Assembly: GCF_029946505.1 (NCBI RefSeq)
Contig: NZ_JARZHG010000006.1
Coordinates: forward strand, 186,001 to 250,000
Source of the DNA: Polyangium sp. y55x31
Lineage (GTDB): Bacteria; Myxococcota_A; Polyangia; Polyangiales; Polyangiaceae
DNA: 64,000 bases
Reading direction: 5' to 3'
The position numbers and the translations under genes were made by a program. The notes under the pieces are model-generated. The model ran no database searches. It saw nothing but the letters and a program-made list of their open reading frames with translations, and was not told the DNA's origin. Below, piece after piece: positions 29,401 to 37,252 of the stretch (position 1 is its first letter; every line of letters begins with the position of its first letter).

Positions 29401-30412
29401 CCCGCACCTCTCCGCGTACGACTGCGGCGCCTGCGGCGGCAACCACGGCGGCCCGAACGCCCGAGTCTTCGCGCGCATGGCGAACAACCCCGAGGTCCGC
29501 GCGATCTTGCGCGAGCGTGGCATCGACATCCCGGACGACACCTGGTTCCTCGGAACCGAGCACAACACCGCGACGGACGAGATCCTCTATTTCGACCTCG
29601 TCGACGTCCCGCACGCGTTCCGCCCCGCCGTGGACAAACTCCGCGGCGTGCTCCAGAAGGCCCGGGAGCGCTCGGCGCACGAGCGGTGCCGCAAGTTCGA
29701 ATCGGCCCCGAAGAACCCCACGCCCGCGCGCGCGCTCCGGCACGTGGTCGGCCGCGCCGCGGACCTCTCGCAGGCGCGCCCCGAGCTCGGCCATGCGACG
29801 AACGCGTTCGCGATCATTGGACCTCGTACGGTCTCGCAGGGCGTCTTCCTCGACCGACGATGTTTTTTGATCTCGTACGATCCGGCCATCGACCCCGAGG
29901 GCTCCATCCTCGAAGGCATCTTGCTCGCCGCCGGCCCCGTCGGCGCGGGCATCAGTCTCGAGTACTACTTCTCCACGGTCGACAACGCGACGTACGGCTG
30001 CGGGACGAAGGTCCCCCACAACGTCGCGGGGCTCATCGGCGTGATGGAGGGCGCCTCGGGTGATCTGCGCACCGGTTTGCCCCGGCAGATGATCGAGATC
30101 CACGAGCCGATGCGGCTCGTCATGCTCGTCACGGCGAAGCCCGAGATCCTCGGCAAGATCTACGAAAAGCAGCCGATCATCCGCGAGCTCGTGGGCAACG
30201 CGTGGGTCCACCTCGTCGCGATGGATCCGGACACGGGCGAATGCGTGACGTTCCTGCCTGGAAAGGGCTTCGTTCCCTGGGAACCTCAAGGTTTCCCGAT
30301 GAAGACGGTAACGAACTCCGCGGCCTGGTACTCGGGCACGCTCGATTTCCTTCCCCCGGCGTTCATTCGTCCGGACGAACGCCCTGCGCGTTCCCGGGTG
30401 GCCCATGCTTGA
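26477..30412 (+). CDS. dabA: DabA, inorganic-carbon pump subunit (DUF2309)
   Basis: 1311 residues, soluble or peripheral. N-terminal block IETFIHHNTLHGFQHLHFEQAV (about 37-58) is diagnostic of DUF2309. The beta-carbonic-anhydrase-like zinc site can be traced: CMDD with Cys776 and Asp778, GHGS with His968, and DCGACGG with Cys983. The His-to-Cys distance (15) equals that of the published Halothiobacillus DabA ligands as I remember them (Cys351, Asp353, His524, Cys539). DabA is thought to hydrate CO2 vectorially, driven by ion flow through DabB. At 1311 residues it is longer than the usual 800-1050, the excess lying mostly N-terminal to the zinc site. Seven bases separate it from the first NuoM-like gene; it overlaps the next gene by eight bases. 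Confidence 0.93.
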   Translation: MRPLPSAVTRGISVESRKHLEHEIHHIAHVLPGQGPIETFIHHNTLHGFQHLHFEQAVVEARRVLGGRGYLPLDEYRRLYSIGRITDEDLERARRERQGATEPEPLIRIGDRTITTRDVERLALLHGLDPLEPGENAESRFGPDVFSTLRPELSAEARERLLAAAKREFEAALARVGRDFTVADLLADLLATPVPAAVLEEACLEGPSDAGADLDAVTRALDALGIPDEARAGYVDLVRDKLASGPAKNRPERWLEAEVRKVRRVLLAHFGVEGTLPAIAERVRRDPEGLAVLSLLRASLASFGLSDPFSPIHAEHLTPEEPVGARIEALFERIEHLEAWGGPAIPLDADLASRIRNTVRAHLEERDGALGPHAGAATSEIARLCLTVVHDLGPDHLRRRGFEALRALESAFGGPPSSESLIAELTARDPRQQMMEHAARRLEQHIGQVGPETCHRDLILALTGEDIHEKIHPQIMRVTMAFLDEGLAAWHVAGRSLGFYDAFRKMAEHDRFFELEDLPGARDAVRELPPLAVDAILQSLERLGVPEPHWGPYLRRICVGLPGLGGMVHWRETHPAYPAQRAHPIDLIQFLAVRLFYEVLFVRRASLRAFGHDGDIDAFRHYFSNHLPELLVRHALFLGELPDFLAERARALFEARAVGAAAGDAGALLRLADMVFDLKQSAEHVNAGHSARHHAFRLFLLAQHLGVSPGELRATSLEGVTRLLATLDACAPDIITPLWHSAYEIHYRDAVLEALTTNVRAQKPYVGRREAQIVFCMDDREESIRRHIEELRPSYETFGVAGFFGVAIAYEGLGAREAVPLCPIVATPVAELCEVPRPEAMHAWASRSLRMRALAALRDVIREVTRNPVSSYFVIDILGLFSLFPVFGRLLFPRAFDRMSRRMKDAVLPKVETEVPLDREREKGSEPKQGSLQKTHFTLGEQADRVASLLRVIGLVRDFAPLVVLSGHGSESRNNPHLSAYDCGACGGNHGGPNARVFARMANNPEVRAILRERGIDIPDDTWFLGTEHNTATDEILYFDLVDVPHAFRPAVDKLRGVLQKARERSAHERCRKFESAPKNPTPARALRHVVGRAADLSQARPELGHATNAFAIIGPRTVSQGVFLDRRCFLISYDPAIDPEGSILEGILLAAGPVGAGISLEYYFSTVDNATYGCGTKVPHNVAGLIGVMEGASGDLRTGLPRQMIEIHEPMRLVMLVTAKPEILGKIYEKQPIIRELVGNAWVHLVAMDPDTGECVTFLPGKGFVPWEPQGFPMKTVTNSAAWYSGTLDFLPPAFIRPDERPARSRVAHA

Positions 30413-32570
30413 GCGTCTCGCCATTCTGATTCCGCTGCTGCCGCTCGTCGCGGCGACCCTCATCGGCCTCTTCGCCCTCGGGGGACGCCCGCTCTCGGAG
30501 CGCACGACGAGCCGGCTCGCCCTCGGCGCGACCTTGCTCTCCTTCCTCGGCGCCGGGGCGCTCCTCGCGCGCTCCACGCTCGGCGCCGCGCCCGCGACGA
30601 TCTTCGTCGCGCCCTGGATCGAGAGCGGCTCCTATCGCGCACCTCTCGAGCTCCTGCTCGATCCGCTCTCGGCGTCGCTCGCGCTCCTCGTCACCGGGAT
30701 CGGCGCGCTCGTCCTCCGGTTCTCGACGAATTACATGCACCGCGAGGCCGGCTTCCCCCGGTTCTTCGCGGTGATGTGTTTCTTCCTCGCGGCGATGCTC
30801 CTGCTCGTCCTCGGCGGCAACCTCGTGATGACGTTCGTGGGCTGGGAGGGCGCGGGCCTCGCGTCGTACCTGCTCATCGGATACCATTACAATCGCAAGG
30901 CGCCGGCCCGGGCCGCGACGTACGCGTTCGTGACGAACCGCATCGGCGACGCGGCCTTCCTCTGCGCGATCTTCATCGCCTGGCACGAGCTCGGCACGGT
31001 CAGCTATTCGTCGCTCTTCCACGTCGCGGAGACCGCGAACCACGGGGCGCTCTCGGCCCTCGGCTTCTGCCTGCTCGTCGCGGCGGCCGCGAAATCCGCG
31101 CAGCTCCCGTTCTCGCCGTGGATCTCGCGCGCCATGGAGGGCCCGACGCCTTCGAGCGCGCTCTTCTACGGCGCCGTCATGGTCACGGCCGGCCTCTTCC
31201 TCGTGCTGCGCATGAACCCCGTGCTCGTGCACGCGCCCGACGTGCTGCGCGCGATGGCCGCCATGGGCGCCGCGACCGCGCTTTATGGCGGCCTCGTGAG
31301 CCTCGTGCAGACGGACGCGAAGAGCGGGCTCATCTTCTCCACCGTGAGCCAGCTCGGGCTCATGTTCCTCGCGGTCGGGCTCGGGGCCCGCGGCATTGCG
31401 CTGTTTCACCTCTTCGCGCACGCGCTCCTCCGCGGCGCGCAGTTCCTCACGGCGCCGAGCACCTTGCTCCTCGTCACGCGCGACGAGCCGTCGCGCGAAG
31501 AGCGCCCCGTCGCGGGCGAGGTCGAGCCGGCCTTCTGGCTCTTGCTCGCGGGCCTGCTCGGCGTCCTCGCATTGCCGTTCCTCACCGAGATCTGGGCCGG
31601 CCCGGACGCGCCGCTCTCGCCCGGCGCATTCCTCTCCGCGGCGGGCGCCGGCATGGCGCTCTTCTGCGGCGGCCATTATCTCCTCCGGTTCGCGCAGCGG
31701 AGCCTCGCGAATGCCGGCAGCGGCGCCGAGTGGAAGACCGTCTCCTCGTTCGTCGAATTCGGCCCGGCGTGGATCGCCCCCGCGGTCGTCGGCGCCGTCA
31801 GCCTCTCGCTCGGCCTCGCGCCCGGCGGACGGCCGCACGGCCTCTTCCACCTCGTCCTTGATCCCTTGCTCAAGCGTGGTGGCCTCGGCCGCGCCGCGCA
31901 TCCCTTCTGGGCCTTCGGCCTCATGCTCCTGCTCGGGTGCCTGCTCGTCGCGGGCTGGGCGACGGCGCTTTATTTCCACCGCGCCGCGCCCGAGCGACCG
32001 GGCATCTTGCCGACCCGCCTGCGTGGCCTTTACGTCACGGCGCTCGCGCGATTCTGGCTCGAACCTCTTTACGAGCGTTTCCTCCTCGCGCCCATTCTCC
32101 GGCTCGGCCGCGCGCTCGATCACCTCGACGCCTCGCTCCTCGATCGCGCCTTCGGCCGCCCGCTCTCGCCCGAGGACGCGCCCGCGCCGCTCGCGACGTT
32201 CCAGGAGAAGGTCCTCGCCGGCGAAATCGACGACGCCGATCCTTTCGCGGCCGTACGGGCGGCGCTCGAACGCCAGACCACGAGCGGCGCCGCGATGACG
32301 CAGGGCGAAGAGCTGCCGCCGGCGCCCAGCGCCGAGGACGAATTCGCGCGCGGACGGGGCATCGCGGGCCGGATCCTCCAATATGCGGCCGCGCTCGCGC
32401 ACCTCGTCGAGAAACACCTCGTCCGGCGCGCGATCGGCCACGGCATTCCGATCACCGGCGACCTCATCGGGCGCACCCTCGATCACGTCGAGGCGCTGCT
32501 CGAGAGGCCCGTCGTCGTCGGGGCGCTCGTCGTCCTCTCCCTGTTCGTCGTCGTCCGCTGGGCCGTTTGA
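30405..32570 (+). CDS. dabB: NuoL/ND5-like subunit, DabB type
   Basis: 721 residues, about 15-16 membrane helices plus a long, Arg/Glu-rich C-terminal arm (residues 560-700) ending in a last helix. Motifs: FVGWEGAGLASYLLIGYHY with the helix-5 Glu, and AKSAQLPFSPWISRAMEGPTPSSALFYGAVMV with the helix-7 Lys. The canonical His residues of NuoL (HVWLP, IHAATMV) are replaced by Ser-Pro and Phe-Tyr, as I associate with the NuoL-like partners of DUF2309 proteins. It should couple proton or sodium entry to DabA. Start overlaps the dabA stop, implying translational coupling. Confidence 0.85.
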   Translation: MLERLAILIPLLPLVAATLIGLFALGGRPLSERTTSRLALGATLLSFLGAGALLARSTLGAAPATIFVAPWIESGSYRAPLELLLDPLSASLALLVTGIGALVLRFSTNYMHREAGFPRFFAVMCFFLAAMLLLVLGGNLVMTFVGWEGAGLASYLLIGYHYNRKAPARAATYAFVTNRIGDAAFLCAIFIAWHELGTVSYSSLFHVAETANHGALSALGFCLLVAAAAKSAQLPFSPWISRAMEGPTPSSALFYGAVMVTAGLFLVLRMNPVLVHAPDVLRAMAAMGAATALYGGLVSLVQTDAKSGLIFSTVSQLGLMFLAVGLGARGIALFHLFAHALLRGAQFLTAPSTLLLVTRDEPSREERPVAGEVEPAFWLLLAGLLGVLALPFLTEIWAGPDAPLSPGAFLSAAGAGMALFCGGHYLLRFAQRSLANAGSGAEWKTVSSFVEFGPAWIAPAVVGAVSLSLGLAPGGRPHGLFHLVLDPLLKRGGLGRAAHPFWAFGLMLLLGCLLVAGWATALYFHRAAPERPGILPTRLRGLYVTALARFWLEPLYERFLLAPILRLGRALDHLDASLLDRAFGRPLSPEDAPAPLATFQEKVLAGEIDDADPFAAVRAALERQTTSGAAMTQGEELPPAPSAEDEFARGRGIAGRILQYAAALAHLVEKHLVRRAIGHGIPITGDLIGRTLDHVEALLERPVVVGALVVLSLFVVVRWAV

Positions 32571-32572
32571 CC

Positions 32573-34132
32573 ATGAACGAGATTCCCTACTCCTCGGCCT
32601 TGCCCTTCCCGGTCCTGAGCGCGCTCATCCTCGTGCCGCTCCTCGCCGCGGCGTTCGTCCGTTCCCTGAAACAGGCGCGCCACGTGTATGCCATTGGCCT
32701 CGGCGTCGCCGCGCTCGAGCTCGTCCTCGCCGTCATGGTCGTGGCCCGGTTCGAGCGGCACACCTCCGCGCTCCAGCTCGTCGAGCGTGTCCCGCTCTTC
32801 GGCCATTTCGCCTATCACGTCGGCGTCGACGGCATCAGCGTCCTCTTCCTGCCGCTGACGGCGCTGCTCGCGCTGCTCGTCATCCTCCACGCGCAGGTCG
32901 CCTCCAAGGAGCGGCCCGGCCATTACCTCGCCGCGATCTTCTGCCTCCAGTCGACGCTCATGGGCGCCTTCGTCGCCCTCGATCTCCTGCTCTTCTGGGC
33001 GTTCGCCGCGCTCGAGCTCGTGCCCGGCACGCTGCTCGTGCGGAGCTGGGGCACGGGGCCGGGCAGGCACGCGGCGGCGCGCCGGTATGCGGCGCTCAAT
33101 GCGATGGGCGTCCTGCTCGTCCTCGCCGGCGCGATCGTCCTCGGCCGCGTCACCGGCGGCCGATTCTCCCTCGACGCGCTCTTCGACATGCCCGCGCCGG
33201 CGCGGGCGCAATCCCTCGCGTTCTGGCTCTTCGTCCTCGGCTTCGCCGTCCGGATTCCTCTCTTCCCCTTCCACGGCTGGCTTCCGCCCGTCATGGCCGA
33301 GGGCCCTGTCGTCGGCGTGAGCGTCTTCCTCGTCGGCGCCAAGCTCGGCGTGTACGGCCTCCTGCGATTCGTGGTCCCGATCCTGCCGGTCGCCGCGCAC
33401 CGCCACGGTTCCATTCTGGCGATCCTTGGCGTCGTCGGGATGCTGTACGGCGCCCTCCTCGCGCTCGTCCAGACAAACCTGCGCCGCCTCGTCGCGTTCG
33501 CCTGCCTCGCGCACACGGGCGCCGTGCTCGTGGGCCTCTCGGCGCTCAACGTGGAAGGTTTGTCGGGGGCGCTCCTCGTCACGCTGAACGTCGGCCTCAG
33601 CGCGGCCGGGCTTTATTTCGTCGCGGGCTTCTTGCACCGCCGCCTCGGCTCGACCGAGATCGACCGCGCCGCGCGACTCTCGCATCGCGCGCCGCTGCTC
33701 TCGTTCACGTTCCTGCTCGTTGGCCTCTCGACGATCGGAATGCCGGGGACGAGCGGCTTCGAGGCCGAGCACCTCGTCGTCGTGGGCGCGCTCGGCGCGC
33801 GGCACGGCATCATGGCGATCGCGGTCGGCCTCGGCAGCTTGCTCGGGGCCGCTTACCTCCTGCGTTATTTCCAGCGCGCCTTCCTCGCCTCCGCCGCGTC
33901 GCCCGGCTCGCCCGCGGCCGAGGCGAAATCCACGCGCGGCAAGGCCGTCCGTGACCTCAACCCGCGCGAGCTCGTCATCGCCGGCGCGGTCGGCGCGATC
34001 ATCGTGGGCCTCGGCCTCTTTTCTCACCCCTTGCTCGAGCTCGTGGACGGCTCGGTCCGCGCCATGTCCACGCGGCTCGAGCACGCCAAACCGCAGACGT
34101 CCCTCGTGATGCACGGGGAGGGCGCCCCGTAA
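32573..34132 (+). CDS. NuoM-like antiporter subunit with altered charged residues
   Basis: 519 residues, about 14 helices, two bases after the NuoL-like gene. Overall NuoM/MrpD pattern: YHVGVDGISVLFLPL, FPFHGWLPPVM, LVGAKLGVYGLLRF and FACLAHTGAVLVGL. Two key residues differ from the family: the helix-5 Glu position is Ala146 (FAALE, with a Glu two residues later at 148), and the helix-7 Lys is Arg227 (FAVRIPLFPFHGW). The helix-8 Lys (GAKLG) is retained. It may carry ions less well or act structurally. Contiguity with dabA and the other subunits places it in the same membrane complex. Confidence 0.85.
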   Translation: MNEIPYSSALPFPVLSALILVPLLAAAFVRSLKQARHVYAIGLGVAALELVLAVMVVARFERHTSALQLVERVPLFGHFAYHVGVDGISVLFLPLTALLALLVILHAQVASKERPGHYLAAIFCLQSTLMGAFVALDLLLFWAFAALELVPGTLLVRSWGTGPGRHAAARRYAALNAMGVLLVLAGAIVLGRVTGGRFSLDALFDMPAPARAQSLAFWLFVLGFAVRIPLFPFHGWLPPVMAEGPVVGVSVFLVGAKLGVYGLLRFVVPILPVAAHRHGSILAILGVVGMLYGALLALVQTNLRRLVAFACLAHTGAVLVGLSALNVEGLSGALLVTLNVGLSAAGLYFVAGFLHRRLGSTEIDRAARLSHRAPLLSFTFLLVGLSTIGMPGTSGFEAEHLVVVGALGARHGIMAIAVGLGSLLGAAYLLRYFQRAFLASAASPGSPAAEAKSTRGKAVRDLNPRELVIAGAVGAIIVGLGLFSHPLLELVDGSVRAMSTRLEHAKPQTSLVMHGEGAP

Positions 34133-34153
34133 GGGCGCTCGGGAGGCTTCAGC

Positions 34154-35680
34154 GTGCAAATTCGCGAGATCTTCGCCGCAGATCAGGTCGGTTTTCCCGT
34201 CCTCTCCACGCTCATCTTCCTGCCGCTCCTTTGGGCGATCCTCGTCCTCGCGATCGGCGACGAAAAACGCGCGCGGTGGACGGCCCTCACCGGCGCCCTG
34301 ATCGAGCTCTTCCTCTCGCTCTTCGTGCTCGCGCGGTTTTCGCCCGGCACGCCCGACGTGCAATTCGCCGAGCGGCGCTCGTGGATCCCTGCGCTCGGCG
34401 CGAGTTATCACGTCGGCGTCGACGGCATGAGCGTCCTCTTTTTGCCCGTCGCCGCGATGCTCACGGTGCTCGTGCTCGTCGCCTCCTGGCACGACGTGAA
34501 GACCCGCGCCCGCGGCTTCTGCGCGTCGCTCCTCGCGCTCTCCGCGATCGTCGTGGGCATCTACTCGTCCCTCGACCTCGTCCTCTTTTTCGTGTTCTGG
34601 GAGGCGTCGCTCGTCCCCATTTATTTCCTCGTGAGCCTCTGGGGCGTGGGCCCCGAGCGCCGGTATGCGGCGATGAAGTTCGTGCTCACGATGCTCGCCG
34701 CCTCGGGGCCGCTCCTGCTCGGCATCGTCCTGCTCGCGGTCGCGGGCCGGCAGAGCCCCGCCGATCCGTACACCTTCGATTGGCTCGTCCTCCGCGGCAG
34801 GCCCGTCCCGGCGGCGATCGGCCCGATCGTGTTCTTCACGATGCTGACCGGCTTCGCCGTCAAGGGCCCCTTCGTCCCGCTCCACACCTGGATGCCCACG
34901 ATGCTGCGCGAATGCCCCGTGGGGATCGGCGTCCTTTTGACGGGGCTCAAGCTCGGCAGTTATGGCGTGCTCCGCTTCCTCGTGCCGCTCCTCCCCGAGG
35001 CCACGGCGCGTTATGCGTGGCTGCTCGGCGCCGTCGGCGTCACGGGCGTCGTGTACGGCGCGCTCGTCGCGCTCGTCCAGCCAAACCTCCGGCGTATGCT
35101 CTCGTTCGCGTGTCTGAGCCACGTGGGCCTCGTCTTGCTCGGCATCTCGTCCGGCACGGCGGAGGGCCTCTCGGGCGCGGTGCTCGCGATGCTGAACCTG
35201 GGATTGTCCGCCACGGGCCTGTTTTTCCTGACCGGCTTCCTGCAAAGCCGCGTGGGTTCGTCCGAGGTCTCGGCGCTCGGCGGCGTCGCCCAGAAAGCGC
35301 CGCGCGCGGCCGTGATGTTCTTGCTCTTGAGCCTCGCCGGCATTGGCGTGCCTGGCACGAGCGGCTTCCCCGGCGAGCACCTCGTCCTGCTCTCCGCGTA
35401 CGAGACGAGCCTCCCGCTGCTCGGGTTCGCGCTCCTCGGCACGATCCTCGGCGCGGCCTACGTCCTGCGGGTCTTCGAGCAGGTCTTCCTCGGCCCCGTG
35501 ACGCGCCCGCGTGTCGCCTCGATGAAGGACCTCCGGCCCCTCGAATGGGGCGTCGTCGGGTGCCTCGCCATTCTCGTGCTCGTGGTCGGCCTCTACCCGC
35601 GGCCTTTGCTCGCGGTCGTGGGCCCGAGCGCCGAGGCCCTCGCGCGCCCCGCGACCCCTGCCGTCGCCGCGCACCCGTGA
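34154..35680 (+). CDS. NuoM-like antiporter subunit (last gene of DAB operon)
   Basis: 508 residues, about 14 helices. Canonical NuoM motifs are intact: YHVGVDGMSVLFLPV, LVLFFVFWEASLVPIYFLVSLWG with the helix-5 Glu, GFAVKGPFVPLHTWMPTM with the helix-7 Lys, and LTGLKLGSYGVLRF. GTG start with GGGAGG eight bases upstream, 21 bases after the previous stop. It is the third NuoM-like gene of the operon and closest to true NuoM. The proposed promoter of the ECF sigma gene begins 25 bases after its stop. Confidence 0.88.
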   Translation: MQIREIFAADQVGFPVLSTLIFLPLLWAILVLAIGDEKRARWTALTGALIELFLSLFVLARFSPGTPDVQFAERRSWIPALGASYHVGVDGMSVLFLPVAAMLTVLVLVASWHDVKTRARGFCASLLALSAIVVGIYSSLDLVLFFVFWEASLVPIYFLVSLWGVGPERRYAAMKFVLTMLAASGPLLLGIVLLAVAGRQSPADPYTFDWLVLRGRPVPAAIGPIVFFTMLTGFAVKGPFVPLHTWMPTMLRECPVGIGVLLTGLKLGSYGVLRFLVPLLPEATARYAWLLGAVGVTGVVYGALVALVQPNLRRMLSFACLSHVGLVLLGISSGTAEGLSGAVLAMLNLGLSATGLFFLTGFLQSRVGSSEVSALGGVAQKAPRAAVMFLLLSLAGIGVPGTSGFPGEHLVLLSAYETSLPLLGFALLGTILGAAYVLRVFEQVFLGPVTRPRVASMKDLRPLEWGVVGCLAILVLVVGLYPRPLLAVVGPSAEALARPATPAVAAHP

Positions 35681-35705
35681 TCATGCGCCCCGCCGCGCCC
35701 GCCCG

Positions 35706-35732
35706 GGAACCCGGGCCGAGCTCGTTCCGTCC
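35706..35732 (+). promoter_or_regulatory. Candidate autoregulated ECF promoter
   Basis: GGAAC (35706-35710), 17 bases, CGTCC (35728-35732), about 118 bases before the sigma-factor start. It sits inside CCCGGGAACCCGGG and closely matches the element upstream of the DAB operon at 24927-24953. ECF genes commonly transcribe themselves from such sites. Confidence 0.55.
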
Positions 35733-35850
35733 TACTCCGGACATGCGCGCCACCACCGAATCAAGGGCGTTCTCCGCGGAAGGACCGATCTTCCGCTTCC
35801 CAGGGGTGGCCCCGCGTCTCGACTACGCTAGAGTGGCCCCGTCGTCGCCC

Positions 35851-36468
35851 ATGCTCGACGGGTTCTCCATGGCCGCTCCGCAATCCACGTCACTCGCGGA
35901 AGGCCGCGCGCAGTTCGAGGCGGCGGTTCGCCCGGTCCTGCCACGGCTCTATCGATTCTGCCTTGCCCTCTCGGGCGACAGCGACCGCGCCGACGATCTC
36001 TTTCAGAACACGCTCATCAAGGCTTACGCGAACGCGGCTTCGTTCGAGGGCCGGAGCGACCTCGTGGTCTGGATTTGCGGGATTGCCCGGCACGAGCACC
36101 TGGAGGCGCGGCGCACCGAGGCGCGGCGGCGCGGGCTCTTCGAGCAATTCGTCGATGCTTGCGCTTCCGCGTTCGGATTCGGGGCCGAGGACGAACGAAA
36201 GAGCCCCGAGGCGCTGGTGATCCAGAACGAGCACGCGGGCCAGCTCCTCGCATGCTTGCAGACGTTGCCCGAGGAATTCCGCACCGTCGTGGTTCTCTGC
36301 GACATCGAGGAGCTTGGATACGATCGGGTGTCCGAAATTCTCGGCGTCCCCAAGGGGACGGTGAAGAGCCGACATGCCCGCGGGCGCGCGCGTCTGCGCG
36401 TGGCCTATGAAAAGCTCGTGGCGGCGAAGCCCGAAGCGCCGGCGAGGGAGGAGGAGGAATCGACATGA
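35851..36468 (+). CDS. ECF sigma-70 family RNA polymerase sigma factor
   Basis: About 205 residues. Sigma region 2 is clear (ALSGDSDRADDLFQNTLIKAYAN...FEGRSDLVVWICGIARHEHLEARR) and region 4 (LPEEFRTVVVLCDIEELGYDRVSEILGVPKGTVKSRHARGRARLR). Start uncertain: ATG 35851 or 35869, neither with a clear ribosome site. The stop overlaps the next start (ATGA), the usual arrangement for a sigma/anti-sigma pair. A promoter-like element shared with the DAB operon suggests it directs that operon and itself. Confidence 0.9.
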   Translation: MLDGFSMAAPQSTSLAEGRAQFEAAVRPVLPRLYRFCLALSGDSDRADDLFQNTLIKAYANAASFEGRSDLVVWICGIARHEHLEARRTEARRRGLFEQFVDACASAFGFGAEDERKSPEALVIQNEHAGQLLACLQTLPEEFRTVVVLCDIEELGYDRVSEILGVPKGTVKSRHARGRARLRVAYEKLVAAKPEAPAREEEEST

Positions 36469-37076
36469 ATTCGAACGACCTGCCCCCGCTCCCCGAAAAG
36501 CTGGAGGAGGAGATCCGCGCGCTCCGCCAGGTGAAGCCTCCGCAAGCGCTCGTCGAGCGCGTGTTCTCGGGTCTGCCCGAGCGCTCGGCCTCCGAACGTC
36601 GCGCGAGCGCGAATGTCCCGGCCAAACCCCCTCAGAGTGGCGGCGGCTCGGCGTTCGTGCGGCTCGTGCCGGCCATGGCCCTCGCGGCGGCGCTCGTGTA
36701 TGGCGTCTGGGGGCACGTGCGCTCGGGGGGCGCCGAGGTCGTGCGCGTCGAGGAGCGCGCGGTGGCCTTGCCGGAGGACGGGCACGCCTGGACCGAGCTC
36801 CACCTGCAGACGCAACACCACGACGGTCAGCCGACGCTCGTGAGCCTCGAAGTGCCCACGCACGTGCGTGTCGAGCTCCCGTCGGAGAGCGACGCGAAGC
36901 TCGAACGGCAGTGTGTCGAGACGCGCTGCGTGCACAAGTTCACGCACCACAATGGCAAGGGCGTGCCGTTGCGGGTCGCCGTCGCGCACCCGGGCCGTTA
37001 CGAGATTCACGTCCGGCACGAATCGAAAAAAGCTGCCCTCCGCGAGCAGTTCGTGCTGACGGCCAGCCGCGATTGA
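36465..37076 (+). CDS. Putative membrane anti-sigma factor
   Basis: 203 residues. N-terminal 60 residues are charged and helical (LPEKLEEEIRALRQVKPPQALVERVF), a likely sigma-binding segment, followed by one membrane helix (FVRLVPAMALAAALVYGVWG, about 62-82) and a periplasmic part rich in His (TQHHDGQ, CVHKFTHHNGKG). No zinc-type HxxxCxxC motif is seen. Position and ATGA overlap with the sigma gene, plus topology, support an anti-sigma role; the periplasmic His-rich domain could sense metal, pH or bicarbonate (inference). Confidence 0.72.
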   Translation: MNSNDLPPLPEKLEEEIRALRQVKPPQALVERVFSGLPERSASERRASANVPAKPPQSGGGSAFVRLVPAMALAAALVYGVWGHVRSGGAEVVRVEERAVALPEDGHAWTELHLQTQHHDGQPTLVSLEVPTHVRVELPSESDAKLERQCVETRCVHKFTHHNGKGVPLRVAVAHPGRYEIHVRHESKKAALREQFVLTASRD

Positions 37077-37252
37077 AATAATTCGGCGGCGGGGAACACC
37101 CCGGCGCCCCATCGATTGAAAGACAACCACCCGAGCCCCGGGACGCCGCGCCCTTTTGCCCGGCGCCCAAGGCTCGTCCTCCGCGCCGACCCGGGTTTGT
37201 CGGTGCGATCGTTCGTCCTGGTACGTCCGCGCTGCGGACCGCTGGAGGTATC

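Noticed and set aside
25009-35680. A respiratory complex I (nuo) or Mrp antiporter operon
   Set aside because: No NuoA-K/N or Mrp B/C/E/F/G genes; the presence of DabA inside the operon and the DabB-like replacements in the NuoL homologue favour an inorganic-carbon pump.
37077-37252. GGGGAAC in front of the porin gene as a third ECF-type promoter
   Set aside because: No CGTC is found at 16-18 bases; only the -35-like half is present.
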